This document shows, one piece after another, positions 35,959 through 48,640 of a stretch of 64,000 nucleotides of DNA. The first letter of the stretch is position 1; each line of letters begins with the position of its first letter. Position numbers and translations under genes: made by a program. Source of the DNA: Planococcus citri (Eukaryota; Arthropoda; Insecta; Hemiptera; Pseudococcidae); contig NC_088680.1 of the NCBI RefSeq assembly GCF_950023065.1, forward strand, positions 59,929,350 through 59,993,349, given 5' to 3'. A model generated the notes under the pieces. The model did no database searches and was not told the DNA's origin. It saw only the letters and a list, made by a program, of their open reading frames with translations.

Positions 35959-38900
35959 CTGCAGGGAAAAAAACAACTGAATTAATTTCTGTGGTTGTTA
36001 TCAATTTGCTGGTTACGCCTCCTGTTCTTTTAAATCATTGTGTAGGAAGCCTATATGAGAAAAAATGTTTCCTAGCTATTCAAAAAGTGTAATATCCGAG
36101 TCTTGTACATATTGTACATACATCTACCTACATAAGTACGTCTTCTATACAATCTACACTGGATGCACACATATTGACTAATATTTCTGTAACAATTTCC
36201 AGAGGCCATTCAAAACAATGTTGATTACCTATACCTGATTGTTACATCTACAAATACGAGCAATTTTTACCAAGCACTTACATTTACAAAAAAAAAAAGA
36301 TTCAAGAAGGTATAAAAACAAGTACTCGGTTACCTTTTAAGTAGGTACCTACCTAACTAAGTTACTAATGTTACTAATATGTAGTAACTTTTGGTTACTT
36401 TTTAAAAATTGTGATTGCTAAAAGTTACTTTTTCCGAGTTTTTTCATAAATTCCTTTTTTTTTTCAAAATTATAACCAGAATTCTTTTTAAAATTTCAAT
36501 TACTTATTATTTTTGAATTTCTCTGTGCTTTGGTTTATTTCCCCCTGTTTTGATCGATTTTTATACTTACCTACATCTTGAATTTTGGTTATCTTTTTCC
36601 AAAATAATTTTTCCATGATCTTGTTCTGAACTTAGATGATTTTTTTCGCCTGAATTTTTGCTGAATTTTATCAACTCAAGTTCTTGTGATTTTTTCATTT
36701 AAATTTTCCCTTGAGCTTGTATGATTTTGCTGATCAAATTTTAGTCGGGATTTGTCTGATGACTTTTTGAATGTTGTGAGCTTTTTTCCCCATTTGGTGA
36801 TTATTCGTTTGAATTTTTGTAGATTTTTTCCAATTTGACGGGTACCTATTATCAGTCTTTTGAATTTTCGCGAGTTCTTTTTTTTTTTAGTTTTTCGGTG
36901 ATTTTCCCGGTACCTTTTTCCACTTTTTTTCTTCAAATTTTGGCGAATATCTCCAGTTTTAACAGACTTTTTTCAACTATGAATTTTCACGATTTTTTTT
37001 CCACGTTTTTATACTTTTGATTCTCGTGAGTTGTCTGTTCCGAATTCTCAGTGATTTTCCTGAACTGAATTTTCGAGTTTTCCATTTTCATCATTTTCAC
37101 GTTTTTGTATCAAATTTTACTGATTCGTTTTTTTTGCCCAAATTTTTGTTCTTAATTTCGGCGAAATCTGTTTTCTTGAATTTTCGTGTTTTTTATTAAA
37201 TTTTCTTCCAATTTTGCCCCAAATTTTAATAATTTGCTCTGCTTGAATTTTTGCGAAATTTCCTTTTTTACAGATTTTTGAGTTTTTGAGTGTTTGTTTT
37301 GAACATTGAGACTTGATGCTTTTATTTCGAATTTTTTCAACTTTCTTGATTTTTTTCGCGTTTTATTCCTTTGAATTCTCAATTCTCATAGATCCTATTT
37401 TTTGATTTTTCGATAATTTCCCCCAAATTTTCATGTTTCTTTGATGCATAAATTTTTGTAAAGTTTCTAAAATTTTATCGTGAATTTTCAGGGTGATGAT
37501 GTTTTTTCTTGAATTTTAGTCAAGTGCTTTTTCCTCTAATTTTTTCGGCGGAGTTTTTCTATTTTTAATCAAATTTTTATTCTGAAATCCTCGTAATTTT
37601 TTTCAGCTTTTAAAATTTTTAACAGAAATTCTCTGATTTTTAAAGAATGTTTTTTCATTTCGAATTTTCCTCTTGAATTTTATTATTAGGGACTCATGAT
37701 TTTGATTTTGAAAGAAGAGCACGTGGAGGTTTTTCAACATTATTCTTTGACTAATTTTTTTCCTCTCCGGATCTTGATCTTTCCTTTATTTCCTGTTTTA
37801 GTTATTTTCTTTCAATTTAATTAATTTCGTTGAATTTTTCATTTATATTTTGAAATTTGAGGATTTTTTTTCTTTTTGAACAACGGTGTATTTTTTTCGT
37901 CTTCGAATTTCAAAAATGATTTTCACAAATCACTATTTTTGCACATTTGGATAACAATCTCCCCCTCCCTTCTTTACGTTCAATTTTAATGCTTCCCGTT
38001 CTGAAACGATTCTTTTTACTTCAAATGCTCCCTCATGTCAAAATTTCTGCAATTTTATAATGGGTATTTTTGTGTTCACAATTTTTTTTAGTGATTTTGA
38101 ATAAACGATTAAATTTTTTTCCTCCATATTTCGGTGGGCTCCCTCCTCTCTGTTTTGAGCTTTCGCTATAAGTTTTTTAAAAAATAATTTTTATTCAAAT
38201 TTTGATGATTTTATTATTATTATTATTTTTTTTTTGTTGATAAAAGTGATACCTACTTATTGAGATTTTTTTTGTTAATCTAAAATAAAATGTAATGTTT
38301 TGTTCGTATTAAAGTTTTTTAGTCACCTCCTTCTTTTATATTAAAAAATTTTTTGGTTATACTACTTTCTGTTTTTTTTTTTTGGTCACCAAAGTTACCT
38401 TTTTCGAGAAAATTCTGAGTACAATCCCTACAAGTATTTTGAGCGCTAAAATACAATTTCTTTCTCAATGTTTTGAACATTTCCTCCAGAGATTGTTCAG
38501 AAAACATCTAAATCTAATAATTTCATTTACGTACCCACCTATTTCATAAAAATGAAAGCTTATAGGATAGGTATGCTAATCATATCTTATTGTTACTTGC
38601 ATATCAATAAGTATGAAAAATTTCATGGAGCTAATCAAATACACATCATTATAATTACTTAAAGGTACATATTATGTAGAATGTAGATGAACAAACCTTT
38701 TTAAGAACACTGTCCGAGGTTTGTATCGTGGTAGCTGGGCTAGGAAGTTCTTTTTTATTTTTTGCAGAATGAGTAATTCTGCCCTCATCACCATTTTCTC
38801 GACGTTTCGTGCACTCAGCAGAAGAGGATCCCAGTCCATTGCGCTAAATTGATCAACATAAATATTGTGCTAAAAATTTAACTGCCCAAAAGCTACCGAA

Positions 38901-41900
38901 ACCATACCAGTCACTCATTACCTGGCACACATTCAGCTCATTATTACAGTTTGGTTGTTCGCTCGTCACTTGCACTTGTTCCTTCCGCACTGTTTTCCCA
39001 ACGTGGGCTTTATGAAATTGTTCATTATTTGAATTGGCAGCGGTATCATCCTTACGCCTGTGGAAAAAAATCAAAAAGCTATTAATGTATTGCAATGGGT
39101 ACTTTAATTTTCAAAAAATGTATTAGGTATCGCTTACAATTGACGGTTAATTTGAGGACTGACCGAAATACCACTGACAACCTTGTTGTCATCGAGTACG
39201 TTCAAGAACACATCATCCGTCGCTTTTGTCGAATTAGAGAAACAGTTCCGTGAATCTTTTGAGGCGGAATCTAAAAAACAGTTTCGTGAAAATTTAAAAA
39301 TGAAATATCTATACCTAATTTGAATTTCTACAAGTTATTTTTTTCATACACTTCGATGAAACTCACAGGGTAGGTTTAGTACCCCCCCCCCAAAAAAAAA
39401 TTGGGCCCATAGCCCGCTCCCCACCCCATCCCCCCTCAGCCAGGGGGGCCAAAAAAACGCGTTTTTCAGGGGAAAAATTCTGCATCAGCGCGTGCTTGAG
39501 ATAAATTTATTCTGTAAACGAATATAGTTAGAGGATACATGGGGGTACCTTCCTGAATTTTTTCAGAATTTTTCATCGCATGAGGGGAGAAGGGGGGACA
39601 AAAGAAAACTTTAAGTCGACATTACTCTGGAACGAAAAAACATACCAAAACGATTTTTTCGTCAAATATGTATCTCTAGGTCTACTTTCTATAGAAATCA
39701 TCACCCAGCTGTTTGGAGTGGTGGGTCAAGCTCAAAAGTTCAAAAAACTCTCAAAAAACCACGTTTTCTACGTTTTTTTTCAAAAATATGGACAAATGGC
39801 GGAAACGAGTTTCCTTATCGCTCATCCTGTATTATGTCATTAAATAGGCATATTGGGTGCAAAAGCAAGTAATTTTGTCATCTCATTTTTTGACCGATGG
39901 AGGGGGGGGGATCACGTCATTTATTCATTTGTTTTTTCGAAAAAAGAGGGACTTGGGCGATTTTAATTTGTCTGAAAGCTAGTATTTCGAGTGAACGGTG
40001 TACGGATTTACGAATAGGTACCTAATGTAGTCTTAAGAAAAAGAAAAACGCCACTTCCTTTCAAGGAAGGACATAAAATGTTGAAGAAATTTCAAGACTT
40101 TTTTGCAATTTTATACTTGAAAAATTACTACTTTTTACCATCGAAATGTTAAAAAAAAAAAAAAAAAACTGAATCGTTGAAAGCGCATTCTCACCTCCCC
40201 CCATCCCCTCTCCACCCTTATAAACCTAGTACTGTCTTGGATAGATACTTTTTTTTGAAATAAAAACACGTACTTATACTTAATTATGATTTAGGTACCT
40301 TGTGCTAAGTATCTACTACCCTCTTCTTCAGAAAATGTTTCTAGTGGTCCCTCCGAAGTGTGGAGTTCATCGCTCGGTATTTCTAGGGGAGGCATGCTCG
40401 AATCTGTAGAGTAACCTGAGTAACCATCTTCGTCTGCAACCTTTTCTACAGGTTCTACGAGCGCAACTGAAACACAGAATTAGAAACACTTAAATATAAG
40501 GGTTAGCTCAAAGTTGCTACAAGTTTTGTGCGGTGACGAAACCGAGGGTCAGCAGGGACAGCATGCCACCTGGGCATCTAGAAAGTTGGAAAAGTTGTCA
40601 AATTTGTCTTTTTTGTTTGAAGTATGGCAAAGTTGACATTTTACTAATCTCTGAAATAGCAAATAAAAACCAACTAAATAAATTAACACAATTAATTACC
40701 TATTAAAAGTTTATGAGAATTTCCAACTGTTTAGAATCGTTTGAAAATGTCAACTGACGATCTGAGTGAAATTTTTCAACGCATGTAAATGTAAAATTGA
40801 CAACAAAAATTGACAAATTTTATGATTTAAACGTTTCACTTACGCGAAATTGTTCAAAAAGAAATTGAAAAATTGAAAGATTGTCGACAAAATTATAAAA
40901 AATTGTAAACAAAGTTTTGAAAATTAAAAATAATTCGACAAGCAGGAAAATTTATATGAATTTTAAAGTTTTAAAAATTCCAATGGTTGAAAAATTGACT
41001 TCTTATTTTTTTAAATACGTAATCTTGTTCCAAATTGATATTTCTAAAAAACTGCCATTCAAATTCAAAAAATATTCGACGCAAAATAAACCTAAGCACC
41101 TACATAAAAAATGTCGTTCATTATTGCTTCTTTTGAAACAAAAATGTTCCATTTTTTAATTTCTGAGTTACTTATATACTTACCTAAAAGAAAATTCTAA
41201 AAAAATCCACATTCAAATTCTGAAATTTTGGATCCAAAAATTATCAAACAAAAGGCCCCTTCATCGAAAACCCAGAAAATACAATTTTTTTTACCTACTT
41301 CTCGAAATAGGTATTTTCTGAAACTTTTAATTGCCCTCACTTCACTCCGGCCTGTTTCCTTTTCTGTCTCACAATTTCAATTTCCAAAACAAAAACAATA
41401 CAAATTCTGAATAATAAAGTTAATATAAAAATATTTTGCAGTTTTGTTATAAAAAAATGAGGAAAATGAGTAAAATATAGACGAAACTCCTCACATAAAA
41501 AATATCTTTTTTTTCACTCCTCAAAGTATGAATTTTTAAATGATGTTTCAAAATTGAAAATTTAAATTTCTAAAGAAAAACGTAGAAATTGAAGTTTTTA
41601 AATCTTTGATGCCAAAAAAATATAGGGTAAACTCCTCGCTCACATAGGTACCTAAAAAATATATATAGAAATTAAAATTTTCAAGTTTTTGACCTCGCTT
41701 CGTTTGAGCCAATTCGTTTGCTTTTCCAAAATTGAAAATATTTTACCTTATTTTTAAGCTCACGAAGCAAAAAAAACACCTATTGAATTTTAGTGGGTGA
41801 AGTGGAAAATTTTGATATGTCACAAGAGTTGGTATTTTTAAAAATTTTGCCACCTCCCCTGGAGAAACCACCGTAAAGACTTCTTTTGTGACCACGTGTC

Positions 41901-43874
41901 ACATAAGAAATCTTTATTCTGCTCATTGTTCATGTGGAATAAAATGCAGATATTCTATGACACAATTCCATATACGTGTTCAATCCTCTAATCCCACTAC
42001 TTTTGAAAAGTTTCAATTTTGGCCCGAAATTATGTGGTGTACTGAGAACGAGGAGGAAGTACAAACTAACTTTCTTCAGAATGTTGTTCAAGTTTTCCTT
42101 GCGTATTATGCAGATCGTCATTCGACATTCCTGGAAAATCTTTGGAGAACATTTTTGATAGATTCCATCAGCGCATGTGGAAAACAAAAACACATTAATG
42201 AGATGAAGTACCTAACTTAGTTTCTTCCCACCAAAGAATTTCAAGATGAACATCCAACTCAAAATAGATAAAAATACACCGAAAAATCGAGAAACGTTTA
42301 AAAAAAATATAAAAATAGGGTGAAATTCAGAACTTTAGAATTTTTTCTTTCACCCTGCTCGGGTGATGAAACAATTACCTTTTTTCGAATGGTCTTCAGG
42401 CCGCGCCGCGTCTGCGTTGGAAAGACTGTTCATATACTCTACTTCGGAACACATGGTCAAATTTGCGTGACAAGTAACTTCTGTAACATTTCCGATGATT
42501 TCTATGCTTGCAGTTGCCACTGAAATCCAAAAAATGTTACCTACTTCTTACCAATGGCTTTTTTTAGGTAGGTAAATATTGGACAATATGCTCTGTCTGT
42601 ATCTGTACTAAGTAAGTAAATGAAAATACCTACTAACCTTCTTCAGAAGAGCTGTGCTCCGGTTTTTCTGAAGAATAAATCGTCAATCTTCGGTCACGAG
42701 TATGTTGTGCTATGTTTCTGTCAATTTCAGCTGGTACAACTGTAAAAAAATTAATTAAGTTTAATTCCAAAATAGCTTTATCACGTGAAAATAATTATGT
42801 CTACGTATAGTGCCAGATGAAAATTCTTCATTCGCCCTAAAATATGCGAATAAGTGAGAAAATTCAAAATTTCAATTAGAATAAGCTTATCCGATCATGA
42901 AGAGTAGAAACATCATGAGATACTAACCAGAGCATCTCTCGTCTTGTCGGTCGATTCTTCTTTTCAATTCAGCTACAGTGTCTTCGAGAAGTGAACAACG
43001 GGTTTTTAATCTGAGAACTTCAGATCGAAGATTACCTAAAACAAAACCAAAATTATCAAATAATGTTAAGTTATAGTAGGTAATCAAAGTAGGTAGGTAG
43101 GTAGGTACCTACTACATATTATGATAAAAAATTACGTATTTTACCTTGGACGACAGGGCTGTATATCGCATTTTTCGATGTATTTTCATTCGACGTTGAG
43201 TTGGAAATGTTGATGGAATTTTTCAGTTTTGGTTGCAATGTTGGAACACTACTTGTCTGTATTAATAATTTGCGTTGAATTCGATAATCATAAGGTTTAA
43301 AGTGTCTGTCACAAAGGCGAAAATACGGTTTTATCTTGTCAAGAGGTACGTCGCAGAAGGTAGCCCACTTCTTTCGAGTGTCAACATCACTTGGAAAACT
43401 AGAATAATTTTAAAACGTGTGAAAAATCGAATGCCTGCCTTTTTGATGTGATGCTTATCTATTTGAATCTACACATCAGTTCACGTGCTTACACAAATTA
43501 CCCATTACTTACCTAAAAAATTCGTTGACTGAGACAAATCCACATACAACGCATAAGTCTTCATTTTTCTCGAATAGCTCTTCAATTTCGGCTTCATTTT
43601 CGTTAGGTTCACTGAAATAATGCATCGTTATAGAACAACCGATCCGAATGAAACATATGAAAAAAGCGATCGTTTTTCATTTTTCAAGCAAATTTACTTA
43701 GGTACAATTACTTTTCTCAATATATTAAATAGCAATAGTTGTTTTAATTGGGTGTACATACCTTCTAAGTCCAGATGGACAAGCATTATCTCTGAACTGC
43801 CTCGAGTTATGGTTTGTAAACTTATGCACTCGTCTTGCGGATTCTTCTTTCGAAAAACTATTCAATAAATCTAT
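35518..43874 (-). CDS. Gene C: THAP / C2H2 family member with lost start codon
   Basis: Eleven exons with consistent phases: 43874-43762, 43611-43513, 43398-43145, 43035-42928, 42739-42638, 42519-42379, 40466-40320, 39270-39138, 39057-38922, 38813-38697 and 35958-35518. They sum to 1791 nt and are open throughout (596 residues). The THAP residues CVVCGF, W and CDRHFKPYDY are kept, and a 17-codon in-frame deletion shortens the post-THAP stretch. Two oddities: the initiator ATG of the paralogues is ATA here, with no Met before the THAP domain; and the usual acceptor of the linker exon is gone, with an in-frame AG 18 nt inside it available. The finger exon has four fingers (finger 4 ends in Asp, not His) and a broken fifth. 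It may be a gene with a changed start or a young pseudogene. Confidence 0.6.
36430..38330. repeat. 1.9 kb T-rich strand-asymmetric tract
   Basis: Phrases such as GAATTTTTGC, GATTTTTTC and TTGAATTTTCGTG recur irregularly with almost no long A runs on this strand, so the gene C transcript would be A-rich here. The open frames within it are low-complexity Lys/Asn or Phe/Ser text and are not genes. Confidence 0.6.
39395..39830. other. Intron segment with G/C-homopolymer-rich, unplaced repeat-like sequence
   Basis: Starts with C9 and A9 runs and contains GGAGAAGGGGGGACAAAAG. It interrupts intron sequence that is otherwise alignable to the other units, so it is probably an inserted element. I found no inverted ends. 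Confidence 0.3.
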
Positions 43875-44260
43875 ATTGATTGAACAGGAAAACTTCGATA
43901 AAATTACACTGCTGAATGAATTTTAGCGAATGCACACAGTCTTCAACTCAACGAAATTACGCGTGGATAAGTTTACAAACAAAGACGTTCTCTGTACCGC
44001 CTATGCAACCACAATGCAATCACTATTCGAATATTCACTGGCTAACGATAACAATGATAAGAACATGATATCTCTACTCATCTAGGTACATGAACCTACC
44101 TATTTGTGTACTTTTAACGATGAAGCAGTGCACAATTCACAACCAGTTTTCTTCGAACGCCTGAATTCGCAAACTTACACCCTTTGATACTTCCGGTAAA
44201 AAAAAACTCTTCCTGCATACTTCTGAATAGTCAACCTAATTCACACCAGGTTTTCATTTT
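43875..44260 (-). promoter_or_regulatory. Conserved 5' flank of gene C
   Basis: Shares GAAGCAGTGCACAATTCACA near 44120 and CTGAATTCGCAAACTTACAC near 44161 with the other family flanks, but is shortened near 43900-43990. Confidence 0.45.
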
Positions 44261-44610
44261 CAAGACAATTTCCTTCTGGTATGTGCTTCACATATTCACA
44301 CACGATGACGATCCTTTGAAACAAGTGAGCTAGTAAACAAAAACCCATTTTCAAGATTTTCAATTTTCTAGGTACGACAACTAAGCATGCGAACAAGCTA
44401 CAAAAAGAACAAAATTGGAGAAAAAACAAGAATTTATTCATTATAATAAAGAAATAATTTGGTGTATAAAGCACAAATAAATACCAATAGGTAGACGAAT
44501 AAATGAACACAATCAAAAATCGAAATCAAATAAATAATTTGACGGATAAAATATAAACAAACATAACACGACTAACTTCCACTCTTTTTCTCCTTTCATC
44601 GTTTCTTTTG

Positions 44611-45379
44611 CTAATCGGGCCTTTTCAGCTTTTGTTTTGACAGCGCCAGCTTGTGAAGTCGATCGCGTACTCGAGCTCTAGCGGTGGCACTCATTTGACG
44701 ATGCTGGTTCTTTATATGCGATTCAACGTGTTCATTTGTCAGTCCAATGATGGGCTTCGCTACACAAAATGAGCACTGGACCACGTACTTGGCAAAACCA
44801 TCGGTTTTGTGAGTCTGGTAATGACACGATAGGGCATTCCCCTCTTTAAAGTTTGCCTCCTCGCAATAGTCGCATACGAAGTTTTTACTGAAACAAACAA
44901 AAAACAAAAAACAATGTAAATCGAGAAAAAAGTATAGGTTTTTGGAGTTGACACCGCGTATGGAGATGGACTAAAATACATATGTAGGTATAGGTACTTC
45001 GGTACTTACGGTTTCGGCACTTTCTTCAACGATTTGAACACTGCTTCGTTTCCTTTTCCCGCTTTCAACACCAACTTAAGGTTTATTTTGGCGCATTCGT
45101 CATGTAGTTCTTGTAATGTCAGCTTGGACTTTCCGATTTTTACAATGTGCTCTTCCATAAATTTTTTCGATAACAGTTGGTCTGCAAAATAAAAAAATAA
45201 CACGTAGATATTAGTAATGTATTTACACTATAGTGATACGGAGAGAATTCGATATGCTATACCTATCCTGGTAGGTGTCTCCGTACTACATGGACTGCTC
45301 CCCGAATTTTCTGCGGAAGAGGCAGTCGAACTGCCACGATTATCTTCAGTAATATTTCTGGAAGTTTCTGAGTGCGCAA
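44611..45379 (-). CDS. Gene D 3' exons: basic linker and two atypical zinc fingers
   Basis: Exon 45379-45263 is an acidic phase 1-1 exon. Exon 45181-45010 (DQLLSKKFMEEHIVKIGKSK at its start) is Lys-rich and may form a helical dimer region. Exon 44887-44611 encodes CDYC-x13-HYQTH and CSFC with SHIKNQH about 17 residues later, two C2H2-like fingers of a different subfamily from those elsewhere in the window, then a Lys/Arg-rich tail ending LKRPD and TAG. Acceptors TTTTGCAG and TTTGTTTCAG and donor ACC|GTAAGT are good. I do not recognise the family. The open frame across three exons suggests it is or recently was expressed. Confidence 0.6.
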
Positions 45380-45707
45380 CTGAGAAAGAAAAAGTATGCA
45401 TGTGTAAGTTCTCCTAATGAGAAAAGAATTCAAAATCACTTATAGATATCTAAGTAGGTAAGTATTTAATTTTATTTTTCTTCGGAGGAAAAATATGCAA
45501 TGCAAGACGAGTCTCTCTATACTCTCTCTTAAAAAAAATATAAAAAATTGTATAAAATAGAAAAACATTGGTATCATCGTAGGTACCTACACCCCAAGTT
45601 GATGTGGAGTATTGTGAAAAACCGAATAAATTATCAAGAACATTTTTTTTTCTCATAGCATTCAAATAACCAAATAAGAATTTGAAAAAACTAATTACTT
45701 AGTTTGA

Positions 45708-47129
45708 GGATCATTCCACGTCAATTCAACCAACAAATGGTAAGGGGGAGGGAGGTTGGTGAGTTTTTTGAAATTTTTCCTGTGGAAAGACCTTTTGAAG
45801 TGATGGCCAAAATGGTGCAAATCGCAGCCCTCTGCCCTCTATCCCTTTTTTGAAGCCTCTAGGGGGTGTCAAAGTTTTCAGTAAACTTGAAATATCATCC
45901 ATTTCAGCAGTGGATTACTCGATAACCGCGAGACCTACCAAAATGGAACTTTTTTCAATAGTTAGAGTTTTGAAAGACGTTTTGGTGATATCATGAAAAT
46001 CAGTGTTGCCCTGTTGCCACTTTTTTTCGTGTGAAAAATTAGCTCGAAAGGTTTTAAAACGTAGTTTTCATATCGTTCCGATTCTCAAAAATTCTGAAAA
46101 AAATATATTATCGACAACTTTTTATGCTGAACAACATATTAAAAAATTGGGATGGTAACATGTTGCAAAGTCGATTTAAAAAAATTTAAAGTTTGCGAAA
46201 AACTGTGATTTTTCGATTTAAAACATGAAAAAAAGTTTGGATTGAAAAAGTTGACTCATTTGACCCCTACTTTTACGTATCCGTTGAAAAAGTTGAAATC
46301 CCCTTTTCTTTCTACAAAATAAGCCCATCACAAAAAAATCAAAATTTGAAAAAATTCAAAAAATGAACGAATTTTAATTTCTCTGCTATGAGTGTGATTT
46401 TTATCAACTTTTTCATGAAATAAGTCAGAAAGAGGTCAAAATAAGACAATTGAATAAATTCAAACTTTTTTTGATGTTTGGAATTGAAAATTGAATTTTT
46501 TCGAATTTTGATTTTTTTGTGATGAGTTTATTTCATCGAGAGAAGGGGTTATTTCAACTTTTTCAACGGATACATAAAAGTAGGGGTCAAATGGGTCAAC
46601 TTTACTAATCAAAACTTTTTTTCATGTTTTAAATCAAAAAATCAGATTTTTTCGCAAACCTTCAATTTTTTTAAATCCATTTTACGAAATAATGCCATCT
46701 CAATTTTTTAATATGTTGTTCAGCATAAAAAGTTGTCCATAATATATTTTTTTCAGAATTTTCGAGAGTCGGAAAGATATGCAAAACTACGTTTGGAAAC
46801 TTTTTGAGCTAATTTTTCGTACGAAAAAAAGTGGCATCACTGATTTTTATGATATCACCAAAAAGTCTTTCAAAACCTCTAACTATTGAAAAAAGTTCTA
46901 TTTTGGTCGGTATCGCGGTTACGAGTAATCCACTGCTGAAATGGATGATATTTCAAGTTCACTGAAAACTTTGGCACCCCCTAGCAGGCTTTAAAAAAGG
47001 GCTAGAGGGCTGCGATTTGTGCCATTGGTCATCCCTTCAGAGGGTCTTTCTACAGGAAAAATTTCAAAAAAATCGCCGACCCCCCCCCTCTCCTTACCAC
47101 TTCCTGGTCGAATTGACGTGGAATGATCC
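45708..47129. mobile_element. Foldback element F1, copy b (uninterrupted)
   Basis: The ends are GGATCATTCCACGTCAATTC and GAATTGACGTGGAATGATCC, flanked by TTGA at 45704-45707 and 47130-47133. Arms of about 650 bp surround a loop near 46330-46470. No open frame. Same family as 6424-8970. Confidence 0.85.
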
Positions 47130-47133
47130 TTGA

Positions 47134-48640
47134 GTGACATTCCTTCTTCATCACCAAAACTTTACTCCTCAGAGGTGTGACGAATTGATTTGACATAGGT
47201 TATTTGGGGGGGGGGGTGAGACTAAAATTTTCCATTATTTTTTCGCCAGATTCCCACAATTTTTTACCTCAGACCCGCCCTTTCTAGGATTTTTCATGCT
47301 AATTAGCCAAACGTGTTTCGAACAAATTTTGAACGGAGGATTGGAAACATATTGTTGAATAATTTCAAATGTTCAAAAACGATTCTTTTATATGTACTTG
47401 ACAAGAAATATGAATTGTTCCATTGCAAGGTTGGTAGTGATACTAAAATTCAATATCAAAAATTCGCAATTTTTTCTTGCTTTTTTAGCTTTTTACCTTG
47501 GAATTTGTGAGATATAAAAAAATCGTTTTCTACATAAGAAGTTTCAATTCTAAAATTCTGTGTTTTTTGGTATTTTTGAATGAAATTTTGCATATTTTTT
47601 TGTTATTTTACACTTTTTGCATCGGTAGGTACCACTACCAACCCTATAGGTAGATATTGATTTGGTTATGTTTCTAAAATTTCAAAAATCGAAGTTTTCA
47701 TTCTTGAAAATTTTTGAAAAATTGCACACTAGAATTCAAATCTGCCCCGAGCGAAGCAAGAGAATAAGATTTGAAAAAATTGATAATTCAAAAAATAAAA
47801 TACTGATGCAAAAAGTTGATTTTCATGGCTTCAAAATTATTGAAAATTTTTAAAATAGTTTTTAGGAAATTATGATATTTTCAAAAGTAGAAATAAAAAC
47901 CCAAGCAAAGCGAAGTCAACAGAATTAATTGAAAATTAAAGTAAAACAACATTATTTTTTATGTGAAAATTCAATTTTTCAACTCTCCTAAGCTTCGGTC
48001 CGAGAAAATAAAAGACTATAAGGCAACATTATTCTTGAATTTTTGATGATGAAAAAACTTGGTTTTCATGACTTCAGCATTTCAGGTTTCAAGAAATTAT
48101 GATATTTTTAAAAGCTAATTTTGTCATCTCATTTTTTGAGCGAGGGGGCAGAAACTGAAAAAGAAAAACTATGCCATTTACTCACACTGATTTGGGGGTC
48201 TTTGAAGATTGAATTTGTCTGGAAGGTAGTATTTCGAGTAAATAGTGTACGAATATATACCAATAATGTAGGCTTAAGAAGAAGAAAAAAGTCATTTTCT
48301 CTCAAAAAAGACGAAAAAATGAAGTGATATATGCCCTAAGTGAAAGAAGGACTAAAAATTTCGATGAATTTCCTGGATTTGTTTACAATTTTAGAACAAG
48401 TCAGACAGAGGTGTGTAATCGATATCCGACCATGTGAAACAAGAGCACAGAAATGCTCGAAAAATTACCACCTTTCACCATCAAAATTTGAAAAAAAAAA
48501 AAACGAATTGTCTGAAGAAAGGGATTCTATTTCCTTCCCTTAAAACCGGCTCTGTCGTAAGAAGATATTGTTTTTTGAAACGAAAACAATACCTACATAA
48601 GGTATAATTGTGATTTAAGTATACCTTGAGCTAAGTATTG
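47134..48640. other. Gene D intron, no gene seen
   Basis: AT-rich. Part (about 48120-48260) aligns with introns of the other units at 8990-9180, 30720-30860 and 39870-40020, so intron sequence was duplicated with the genes. Short open frames here carry no domain. Confidence 0.4.

Noticed and set aside
36676..37382. Lys/Asn-rich minus-strand frames of 76-86 codons
   Set aside because: Low-complexity translation of the T-rich tract; no conserved start or domain.
39580..39843. 87-codon plus-strand frame in a gene C intron
   Set aside because: No domain, no splice partners, and it lies partly in repeat-like sequence.
42085..42190. Additional acidic exon of gene C
   Set aside because: Related to the gene B exon at 26010-25882, but it has lost its AG acceptor and reading frame; treated as a dead exon and left out of the gene C model.
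41888..42220. 110-codon plus-strand frame
   Set aside because: Antisense to the dead acidic exon of gene C; no recognisable protein.
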